From Flavonifractor porci (GTDB lineage Bacteria; Bacillota; Clostridia; Oscillospirales; Oscillospiraceae), in NCBI RefSeq assembly GCF_037572415.1, contig NZ_JBBHLB010000002.1:1-64000 (forward strand): 64,000 bases of DNA, read 5' to 3'. Position numbers and translations under genes: made by a program. The notes beneath the pieces were generated by a model. It was not told the DNA's origin and ran no database searches. It saw only the letters and a list, made by a program, of their open reading frames with translations. This document shows, one piece after another, positions 34,616 through 41,743 of the stretch (its first letter is position 1; each line of letters begins with the position of its first letter).

Positions 34616-37233
34616 TTGCTTCCCTCCTGTGCCTTTTTCAGGGCGGCGGCCACCGGCCGGGACGGGGTGGACCGGTTATTTTTCGCCAGAATGGCGGCGA
34701 TCTGACCGGAAGCCTGCTCCACTTCCGCTTTAAAGGTGGTGGCGGACAGCCGCAGGGCGCCGTGGCCCAGAATGATGAGCTGTTCCGCTCCGTCGGAGGT
34801 GGCCACCCGCACCCGGTGGTGCCTGCTGATCTCGTAGGTGGCCCGCTCGATATAAGTGTCCGCCGTTTCCGCCTCTTTGGTATACACAACGTAAATATTG
34901 TGGTATTTGAATACATCCTGTACATTACGGGGCACCTTGTAGGCGTCAAAGACCAGGATGACCACGTTCTTTTTAAAGCCCTGATAGTTGCTCAGCAGGT
35001 CCATCAGCAGCTGCCGGGCGGCGTCCAGATTGGTCTGGGCCACCGCCTTCAGTTCCTCACAGGCGAAGATGATGTTATAGCCGTCCACCAGCAGGTACTC
35101 CGGTCCCCGGTTCTGGGTCTGGACGTTGTACTTCCCCTCGTCCAGGCTGGTGCGGGCAGGCTTGGGCTGGGGCCGGAAGGAGCTGCGCTCCACCTTGCCG
35201 TAGGTGCGCTCGTAGATGGCCAGCAATTCCTTGTCCTGCTCCAGGGACAGGCCGGAATTGCTGCTCCGCCGGACGGGGGCAGCGGGGGTCTCCGGCTCCG
35301 GGGGCTTGTCCAGAGACAGGCCGCTGTCCACATGGGCCATCTCCTTCACCTGGTCCCACTTCACGTTGTACCCCGCCCCGTGGGCGCAGAACACCGAGCC
35401 GGTGGGGTTGTCCACGTCCCGCTCCGGATCGTAGCCCAAAGCCTCCACCACATTTTGCTGGTCGTGGCAGGGATAGTAGCCCTTCAAGGTGCAGCTCAGC
35501 CGCCCCATACCTCTGGTGTAGGCGGCCACCTCGCTGCCGTAGTCCCGCAGGCCCGCCACCGGGGCGGAGCCGGTGAGGACGGTCAGTTCTCCCGCCGTCT
35601 CCGGGGGATTACAGTCGCCCCCCATCCGCTGGAGGTCGCTCATGGCCCGCCCCACCTGGGCGGCGGGCACCTCCAGCCGGAAGGAGTACCAGGGCTCCAG
35701 CAGGACGCTCTCCGCCTCCATCAGGCCCTGACGCACCGCCCGGTAGGTGGCCTGCCGGAAGTCGCCTCCCTCGGTGTGTTTCAAATGGGCCCGGCCTGCC
35801 AGCAGGGTAATTTTCACGTCGGTGAGGGGAGAGCCGGTAAGCACGCCGGGGTGGGCCCGTTCAGCCACATGGGTGAGGATCAGCCGCTGCCAGTTGCCGT
35901 CCAACACATCCTCCGGACAGGCGGTGGCCAGGGTCACGCCGCTCCCCCGCTCCCCCGGCTCTATCAACAGATGGACTTCGGCGTAGTGGCGGAGCGGCTC
36001 GTAGTGGCCCACGCCGATGACGGGGGCGGCGATGGTCTCCCGGTACACGATGCCTCCCTGGCCGAAGCTGACCTCCATATTGAATCGCTCGGCAATGAGC
36101 CGCTGCAAGATCTCCAGCTGGACCTGGCCCATGAGCTGGATGTGGATCTCTTTTAGCCGCTCACTCCACACCAGATGGAGCTGGGGATCCTCCTCCTCCA
36201 GCTGGCGCAGCTTCTGCATGGCGGTGACCGGGTCCTGGCCGTCAGGCAAAATCACCTGATAGTTGAGTACCGGCTCCAGGGCAGGAGGCGTACCCTCCGC
36301 CTCAAAGCCCAGGCCCTGCCCGGCGGCGGCGGAGCCCAGACCGGTGACTGCCACCACGGACCCCGCCGGAGCCGCGTCCACCGGCTGGAATTTCACGCCG
36401 GAGTATACCCGCAGCTGGTCGGCCTTGTCGCTCCAGCCGGGGCCGTCCAGCACCGTTTTTGCCTTTAAACTGCCGCCGGTGATCTTCATCCAGGCCAGCC
36501 GGTTGTTCTGATTGTCCCGGGAGATCTTGAAGATGCGGGCGCCGAATTGATCGCCGTACACCGGCCGGGAGGCGTATTGCTCCAGGCCCCGGAGGAAGTC
36601 CTCTACCCCCTCCAGCTTTAGGGCAGAGCCGAACCAGCAGGGAAACAGCTTCCGTTGGGCGATGAGGGCGGTGAGGGCAGCGTCGGCAATGGTCCCCGTC
36701 TCCAGGTAGTCCTCCAGCAGGGACTCGTCACACAGGGCGGCCTGCTCGCAGAGGGCCTCCTGATCCCCCATGTCCACGCAGCCCTCGTCCAGCTTGCTTT
36801 TCAGCTCCCCCAGCAGAGCGGCCTTGTCTGCCCCCGCCAGGTCCATCTTGTTCACAAAGAGGAAGGTGGGCACATGATAGCGCTCCAGCAGCTTCCACAG
36901 GGTATGGGTGTGGCCCTGGACCCCGTCGGCTCCGCTGACCACCAGGATGGCGCAGTCCAGCACCGACAGGGTGCGCTCCATCTCGGCGGAGAAGTCCACG
37001 TGGCCTGGAGTGTCCAGCAGGGTGATCTCCAGCTGTTCCAGAGGGAGCAACGCCTGCTTGGAGAAGATGGTGATGCCCCGCTCCTTCTCCATGGGGTCGG
37101 TGTCCAGAAAGGCGTCCCCGTGGTCCACCCGGCCCAGCTTCTTCAATTTTCCGCAGGCGTAGAGCAGTCCCTCGCTGAGGGTGGTCTTGCCTGCATCCAC
37201 ATGGGCCAGAATGCCCACGACCAATTTTTCCAT
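34612..37233 (-). CDS. TetM-like translational GTPase fused to a Rae1/YacP-type NYN nuclease
   Basis: An 873-residue protein. Residues 1 to about 640 are an EF-G/TetM-like GTPase: G1 'AHVDAGKT' (10-17), 'RGITIFS' (G2), 'DTPGHVDF' (G3), 'NKMDLAG' (G4), then EF-G-like domains II-V as in ribosomal protection proteins. A Pro/Ser-rich linker (about 640-712) leads to an NYN/PIN-like domain (713 to about 860) with acidic residues in 'VDGYN' (717), 'VFDAYK' (about 763) and 'TSDGAEQ' (about 814), matching YacP/Rae1, a ribosome-associated A-site endoribonuclease in Bacillus. The fusion implies a factor that binds the ribosome and cuts mRNA or another RNA there. ATG 37233 chosen for the AAAGGA upstream and the canonical start of the G-domain. 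Tetracycline resistance is not implied. Confidence 0.88.
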   Translation of the reverse strand: MEKLVVGILAHVDAGKTTLSEGLLYACGKLKKLGRVDHGDAFLDTDPMEKERGITIFSKQALLPLEQLEITLLDTPGHVDFSAEMERTLSVLDCAILVVSGADGVQGHTHTLWKLLERYHVPTFLFVNKMDLAGADKAALLGELKSKLDEGCVDMGDQEALCEQAALCDESLLEDYLETGTIADAALTALIAQRKLFPCWFGSALKLEGVEDFLRGLEQYASRPVYGDQFGARIFKISRDNQNNRLAWMKITGGSLKAKTVLDGPGWSDKADQLRVYSGVKFQPVDAAPAGSVVAVTGLGSAAAGQGLGFEAEGTPPALEPVLNYQVILPDGQDPVTAMQKLRQLEEEDPQLHLVWSERLKEIHIQLMGQVQLEILQRLIAERFNMEVSFGQGGIVYRETIAAPVIGVGHYEPLRHYAEVHLLIEPGERGSGVTLATACPEDVLDGNWQRLILTHVAERAHPGVLTGSPLTDVKITLLAGRAHLKHTEGGDFRQATYRAVRQGLMEAESVLLEPWYSFRLEVPAAQVGRAMSDLQRMGGDCNPPETAGELTVLTGSAPVAGLRDYGSEVAAYTRGMGRLSCTLKGYYPCHDQQNVVEALGYDPERDVDNPTGSVFCAHGAGYNVKWDQVKEMAHVDSGLSLDKPPEPETPAAPVRRSSNSGLSLEQDKELLAIYERTYGKVERSSFRPQPKPARTSLDEGKYNVQTQNRGPEYLLVDGYNIIFACEELKAVAQTNLDAARQLLMDLLSNYQGFKKNVVILVFDAYKVPRNVQDVFKYHNIYVVYTKEAETADTYIERATYEISRHHRVRVATSDGAEQLIILGHGALRLSATTFKAEVEQASGQIAAILAKNNRSTPSRPVAAALKKAQEGSK

Positions 37234-37262
37234 AGCTGCCGTCCTTTGCGGTATGATAGGAT

Positions 37263-37291
37263 AGTATATCATGTCCGGGGGAACGGGGCAA
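37263..37291 (-). promoter_or_regulatory. Promoter of the GTPase-NYN/trmO operon
   Basis: Minus strand TTGCCC (37291-37286), 17-bp spacer, TATACT (37268-37263). Confidence 0.7.
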
Positions 37292-37294
37292 ATA

Positions 37295-37318
37295 AAAAGG
37301 GCCCCGAAGGGCCCTTTT
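37295..37318 (-). terminator. Terminator of the HSDH-like gene
   Basis: AAAAGGGCCC (37295-37304), CGAA loop, GGGCCCTTTT (37309-37318): a perfect hairpin with A- and T-runs on both sides. Confidence 0.9.
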
Positions 37319-37330
37319 GGGAAGTTGGAA

Positions 37331-38131
37331 TCAACCTTTGGCGCCGTCGCCCATATAGGAGCTGTACAGAGGAGTGGGCAGGCCGAAGCCGCCGGCCACA
37401 GGCAGGATCTCGCCGGTGATGAAAGCGGCCCGATCGCTGGCCAGGAAGGCCACGGCGTCGGCAATGTCCTCGGGACGGCCGGGACGGTTCAGGGGGACGT
37501 TTTTCAGGAACAGGTCCAGGAAGGCCTGGGACATATTGTTCAGGGCGGCGTCAGTGGCAGTGAAGCCGGGAAGCACCGCGTTGCACCGCACCCCCTGCCG
37601 GGCGTACTGCACGGCGATGTCCTTGGTGAGAAAGTGGATGGCGGCCTTGCTGACGCCGTAGGCGGTACGGCTCAGGTCGGGATAGATGCCGCCCACCGAG
37701 CCGATGTTGATGATGGAGCCGCCGCCGCTCTTGGCCATGACGGGCACCGCCGCCTTGCTGGGCAGGTACACGCTCTTCAGGTTGGTATTGACGATGTGGA
37801 AAAAGTCGTCGGTGTCGCCGGTTACCACGTCCAGGTCGGTCTTGACATCGGTGGCGCCGAAGTTGTTCACCAGAATGTCCAGCCGGCCCTCCTTCCTGGC
37901 CACCTCTTCCACCATGCCGGAGTAACTCTCCTCGTTGGCGGCGTCAAAGTAGACCACCCCGGCCCGTCCGCCGGCGGCGATGATCTCGTCAGCGATCTGC
38001 TGTCCGGCGTCCATACGGCGCACGCCCAGATAAACAGTGGCGCCCTGGGCGGCCAGAGCCTTGGCGCAGGCCAGGCCAATGCCGCGGGTGGAGGAGGAGA
38101 CCAGTGCGACCTTTTGTTCCAATTCTTTCAT
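37331..38131 (-). CDS. SDR oxidoreductase resembling bile-acid 7-alpha-hydroxysteroid dehydrogenase
   Basis: A 266-residue classical short-chain dehydrogenase. The cofactor motif is 'SSSTRGIG' (12-19), then 'LVNNFGA' (88-93), and the catalytic residues are Ser 145, Tyr 158 and Lys 162 ('YGVSKAA'). Arg 38 and Arg 39 after the second strand ('GVRRM') suggest NADP(H). Sequence over the whole length, especially 'NNFG', 'GDTDDFF', 'VYLPSKAAVP', 'CNAVLPGFTATDAA' and 'GGFGLPTPLY', recalls the 7-alpha-HSDH of Clostridium absonum/sardiniense from memory. Oxidation of a 7-hydroxyl on bile acids is therefore a good hypothesis, not proven. ATG 38131 follows AAAAGGAG. Monocistronic. Confidence 0.82.
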   Translation of the reverse strand: MKELEQKVALVSSSTRGIGLACAKALAAQGATVYLGVRRMDAGQQIADEIIAAGGRAGVVYFDAANEESYSGMVEEVARKEGRLDILVNNFGATDVKTDLDVVTGDTDDFFHIVNTNLKSVYLPSKAAVPVMAKSGGGSIINIGSVGGIYPDLSRTAYGVSKAAIHFLTKDIAVQYARQGVRCNAVLPGFTATDAALNNMSQAFLDLFLKNVPLNRPGRPEDIADAVAFLASDRAAFITGEILPVAGGFGLPTPLYSSYMGDGAKG

Positions 38132-38179
38132 AATAATAATTCTCCTTTTTAAACTGCTTGGTATGATTAAGATACTGTG

Positions 38180-38208
38180 ATAATAGCACAGTCCGCCTTT
38201 GGGTGCAA
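38180..38208 (-). promoter_or_regulatory. Promoter of the HSDH-like gene
   Basis: Minus strand TTGCAC (38208-38203), 17-bp spacer, TATTAT (38185-38180). Confidence 0.75.
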
Positions 38209-38279
38209 GCATTATTTTTTGGAGCGGATGCAACAAAAGTGACCCCTCAGGGATGTTAGGGGCGAAAGGGGGGAGGGCA

Positions 38280-38753
38280 ATGGCAGAGGAAGGTGGCCTG
38301 CGGCAGGTGGTGGAGACCTATGGGAACATGGTGTATCGCCTGGCGCTGGCCCAGACCCACAGCGGCCATGACGCCGACGACGTCTTTCAGGAGGTCTTTC
38401 TCCGCTATCTCCGTTCCGCGCCGGACTTTCGGGAGGAGGAGCACCGGAAGGCCTGGCTGCTGCGGGTGACAGTGAACTGCTGTAAGAAATTCCACACCTC
38501 CTTCTGGAGGCGGCATACCACAGCCCTGTCCGAGACCATCCCCGCCCGGACGGAGGAGGAGGGGGAGCTGCTCCAGATAATGGAGGGCCTGCCGGAGAAG
38601 TACCGGGCGGTGCTCCACCTCTACTACTACGAGGGCTACGCCACAGGGGAGATCGCGGCCATCCTGGGCCGCAGTCCCAACACCGTCCGCAGTCAGCTGG
38701 CCCGAGGCAGGGCCCTGCTGCACGACGCATGGAAAGGAGCGGAAGAGCTATGA
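38280..38753 (+). CDS. ECF-type RNA polymerase sigma factor
   Basis: A 157-residue extracytoplasmic-function sigma factor: region 2 'DADDVFQEVFLRYL' (about 35-48) and 'KAWLLRVTVNCC' (about 59-70), then region 4 with 'LPEKYRAVLHLYYYEGYATGEI' and 'SPNTVRSQLARGR'. ATG 38280 follows GGGGGGAGGG. Its TGA overlaps the ATG of the next gene (ATGA), a typical sigma/anti-sigma coupling. No sigma-A type promoter is obvious upstream, so it may be autoregulated. Confidence 0.92.
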   Translation: MAEEGGLRQVVETYGNMVYRLALAQTHSGHDADDVFQEVFLRYLRSAPDFREEEHRKAWLLRVTVNCCKKFHTSFWRRHTTALSETIPARTEEEGELLQIMEGLPEKYRAVLHLYYYEGYATGEIAAILGRSPNTVRSQLARGRALLHDAWKGAEEL

Positions 38754-39838
38754 CGGAAGAGAACTATCGGGCGCTGTTTGACCGGGCGTCCCCCAGCCGG
38801 GATCTGGTGGAGGATACCCTGGCGGCGGCGGAACGGCCCCGGCGGAAGGGCATCCCCGCCAAGCGGCTGGCGGCGGCCCTGGTGTGTCTGGCCCTGGTGC
38901 TGGGGGTGGGCAACTACCAGGCCCTGGCGGCGGGGGTCCAGCGGATGGTGCGCTATTTTACCGGAGTTGGAGCGGCCCCGGCCCAGGCGGATTTGCTGAT
39001 CCAGGGGGAGACTCTTCAGCGGGATGACGGGGAGCGGCTCTTTCTCATCGAAGGGGCCTACCAGCGGGACGGGCTGCTTACGATACCGGTGGATGTCCTG
39101 TACCGGTCGGAGCCGGCCACCCCTGAGAGCGACGAGTACCGCTATCGTCTGACGGTATATGACGGGAACGGGGAGACGCTGCCCAGTGTGTATCGCACCG
39201 GGGGCGGAGAAGTGCAGGAGATCAGCGGCGGGGCTTATTTTTCCCCCAGCAAGCTGGAGGAGTCTCTCAGCTGGCTCAGCCAGACCTACCTGCCGCAAGG
39301 CTTTGTCAGTGCCGGAAGCAACTGCTTCCTGATGAAGTTGCCCCAGGGGGAGGAGGGCCCTTATTCCTTTGCCCTGGACGCCTACACCGTCGGCGGAGGC
39401 TGGGAGGACACCGTGTGGGAAGGGGTTCTGACATTGAACACGCCGCAGGCCACGGAGACAATCCAGGTCAGCCGGGAGATCGGCGAGGGTACCGTCACCG
39501 CGTTGGTGAGACCGGATGGGCGCAGCATAGCCTTCTATGCCCAGCTGGCTCCGAAGAAGCTGGAGGCAGGTGAATCCCTGTTCCAGTTTGTAGTATACCG
39601 GGTGTGGTTTATTGATGAGGCCGGAAACCGGCTCAAAGGTTATATGCGCCGGTACGCTCTGGCCGAGGACTATCTGCCAGAAGTGCGGCTGGTGGGAGAG
39701 CCGGAGGGAGAGATTGTGGCGATCCAGGTAGATCAGGTAAAGTATAACATCATACGAACGGATCAGCCTATGAGCAGCGAGAAGCAGCAATACTTCCGCA
39801 CATACAGGGACCTGAACTGGGTCATTGATCTAACATAA
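38750..39838 (+). CDS. Putative anti-sigma factor with extracytoplasmic sensor domain
   Basis: A 362-residue single-pass protein: short acidic and basic cytosolic N-terminus (1-38), one membrane helix (about 39-60), then a large beta-rich extracytoplasmic domain of about 300 residues with no cysteine-zinc ZAS motif. The architecture resembles DUF4179-type anti-sigma partners. It is translationally coupled to the ECF sigma gene, so it should hold that factor inactive until an envelope signal arrives. The ligand is unknown. A terminator follows 3 bp after the stop. Confidence 0.8.
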   Translation: MTEENYRALFDRASPSRDLVEDTLAAAERPRRKGIPAKRLAAALVCLALVLGVGNYQALAAGVQRMVRYFTGVGAAPAQADLLIQGETLQRDDGERLFLIEGAYQRDGLLTIPVDVLYRSEPATPESDEYRYRLTVYDGNGETLPSVYRTGGGEVQEISGGAYFSPSKLEESLSWLSQTYLPQGFVSAGSNCFLMKLPQGEEGPYSFALDAYTVGGGWEDTVWEGVLTLNTPQATETIQVSREIGEGTVTALVRPDGRSIAFYAQLAPKKLEAGESLFQFVVYRVWFIDEAGNRLKGYMRRYALAEDYLPEVRLVGEPEGEIVAIQVDQVKYNIIRTDQPMSSEKQQYFRTYRDLNWVIDLT

Positions 39839-39841
39839 ACC

Positions 39842-39875
39842 AAACGGGCCTGCTGCGGTTGCAGCAGGCCCGTTT
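39842..39875. terminator. Bidirectional terminator, anti-sigma / GH13 gene
   Basis: AAACGGGCCTGCTGC and GCAGCAGGCCCGTTT form a perfect hairpin between the convergent genes. Confidence 0.9.
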
Positions 39876-39881
39876 CAGATT

Positions 39882-41729
39882 TTATGGGGTCCCCGGCCGG
39901 TAGGGGGTGAGCAGCCAGCCGGTCATAGGAGGCAGCGCCACCTGCCCGGCAGGCAGCTCCATGCCGGTCATCCAGTCTTTGGCAGCCCAGGGCAGAGTGA
40001 TGAGCTCGGGAGCTTTGCCGATGTTGACGGCGGTGAGCACCGGCTGGCCCTCCCCCTCCCGCAGGAAGGAGAGCAGCTTGCCTTCCGCCTTCCACCAGCG
40101 GATGCTCCCCCGGCGCAGGGCAGGCAGCTCCCTCCGGGCCTTGCCCAAACTGGCATACCAGCGGCGGAGCACGTCGTCGGCCATTTCCCAGCGGTAGGTC
40201 CGGCGGTTAAAGGGGTCCTCAAAGCCCTCGATGCCCGCCTCGTCCCCGTAGTAGATCATGGGGGAGCCGGGGAAGGAAAAGAGCACCAGGGCCCCCAGCA
40301 TCAGCTTGGACCGGCCCAGCAGGTACTGCTCCGGGGTGAGGAAGTAGGAGGAGCGCCAGTCCTTGTCGTGGTCCTGGCCGTCCCCGCCATAGCCCAGCAG
40401 GGTGAGGATGCGGGGGGTGTCGTGGGTGCCCAGGAAGTTCATGGCGGAGTGGAAGGCAGAGGGAGGATAATTCTCCCGGATGGCCTCCATGGTGTTCTTG
40501 AAGTGGACGGCGTCGCCCCCCATCAGGTAGCCCAGCAGACTGTTGCGGAAGGGGTAGTTCATCAGACCGTCGCAGTGGCCCCCCAGGATGTGCTTGCGGC
40601 GGACGCCGTAGGCGATCTTGGTGGAGCCGTCCTCCCACACCTCGCCGATGACCACCGCTTCAGGGTTGGTTTCCCGGGCGGCCTGGTGGATGCCGTGGAC
40701 AAAGTCGTCGGGCAGCTCGTCGGCCACGTCCAGCCGCCATGCGTCCGCCCCCGCCCGCAGCCAGCGGCGGACGATGCTGTTTTCATCCCCGAAGATATAG
40801 TCCCGGTAGGAGGGCTCGGCCTCGTTGACGGCGGGCAGGGAGTAGATCCCCCACCAGGAGTCATATTGGTCCGGCCAGTGGGAGAAATTGTACCACTTGT
40901 AGTAGGGACTGTCCTGGGACTGGCAGGCCCCGTTTTCCGGGTAGGAGCCGTCCCCGTTGAAGTAGCGGCTCACATAGCCCTGGTGGTTGAACACACCGTC
41001 CAGCATGATGCGTATGCCCAGCTTGTGGGCGGCGTCGCACAGGGCACGGAAATCCTCTTCATCTCCCAGCATGGGGTCGATCTTCTCATAGTCGCCGGTG
41101 CCGTAGCGGTGGTTCTCCGGCGCCTCAAACACGGGGCAGAAGTAGATGGTCTCCACTCCCAGGTCGTGGAGGTAGGGCAGCTTTTCCATAACGCCCTTCA
41201 GATCGCCGCCGAAGAAGTCCCGGTTGCGGACTTCACCATTGGCGTCGGGCCGGTACTCCGGCTCCTCCCGCCAGCTGGTGTGGACGGTGCGGCCCCCGGG
41301 CATCCCGGTGGGGTCGGGCACCCGGGTGCGGCGGAAGCGGTCGGGGAAGATCTGGTAGGTGACACCCTCCCCAAACCAGCCGGGAACCTGGTCGGTGCCG
41401 TCGTACACCGTCAGCTGATAGGGACCCAGCTCCTCCTGGCGGCCATCCAGCCCCTCCAGACGGAAGGAGTACCAGATCAGCCCCACATGGTCCCCGGTGT
41501 CCAGGGTGACCTTGAGTACGTCCCGGTCGCCGTCAATACCATCCCAGACCATGGGCAGCTCCAGCCGCCGCTCCTGGGAGGACTCAAAGTAGGCGATAAG
41601 CACCGCCTGGGAGAAGCCCTCCGTCCGGAGGGGCCGGAGGGTGAGGGAGACCTGCGTGCCCGCGGGCACCGCGCCATAGGGCTGTTTATACCGGCTGTCC
41701 CGGCTGTCAAAGGTCATTGCGTCCAGCAA
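39882..41729 (-). CDS. GH13 alpha-amylase family enzyme (neopullulanase/cyclomaltodextrinase-like)
   Basis: A 615-residue glycoside hydrolase family 13 enzyme. It has an N-terminal beta-domain (1-about 110) typical of neopullulanase and cyclomaltodextrinase, then a catalytic barrel with 'DGVFNH' (His 249), nucleophile Asp 334 ('WRLDVADE'), acid/base Glu 363 ('IGEVWED') and Asp 437 ('GTHDTPR'), and a C-terminal beta-domain. No signal peptide, so it acts on imported maltodextrins or cyclodextrins in the cytosol. The start is TTG 41729, 8 nt after AAGGGAG, which lies at the end of the upstream PBP2 gene; the next ATG (41717) is too far from it. Last gene of the long zapA-to-GH13 cluster. Confidence 0.93.
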   Translation of the reverse strand: MLDAMTFDSRDSRYKQPYGAVPAGTQVSLTLRPLRTEGFSQAVLIAYFESSQERRLELPMVWDGIDGDRDVLKVTLDTGDHVGLIWYSFRLEGLDGRQEELGPYQLTVYDGTDQVPGWFGEGVTYQIFPDRFRRTRVPDPTGMPGGRTVHTSWREEPEYRPDANGEVRNRDFFGGDLKGVMEKLPYLHDLGVETIYFCPVFEAPENHRYGTGDYEKIDPMLGDEEDFRALCDAAHKLGIRIMLDGVFNHQGYVSRYFNGDGSYPENGACQSQDSPYYKWYNFSHWPDQYDSWWGIYSLPAVNEAEPSYRDYIFGDENSIVRRWLRAGADAWRLDVADELPDDFVHGIHQAARETNPEAVVIGEVWEDGSTKIAYGVRRKHILGGHCDGLMNYPFRNSLLGYLMGGDAVHFKNTMEAIRENYPPSAFHSAMNFLGTHDTPRILTLLGYGGDGQDHDKDWRSSYFLTPEQYLLGRSKLMLGALVLFSFPGSPMIYYGDEAGIEGFEDPFNRRTYRWEMADDVLRRWYASLGKARRELPALRRGSIRWWKAEGKLLSFLREGEGQPVLTAVNIGKAPELITLPWAAKDWMTGMELPAGQVALPPMTGWLLTPYRPGTP

Positions 41730-41743
41730 AGAAAAGACTCCCT

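Noticed and set aside
34612..37233. Calling this a tetracycline-resistance gene
   Set aside because: The protein is TetM-like but carries an additional nuclease domain and sits in a housekeeping context; similarity alone does not support resistance.
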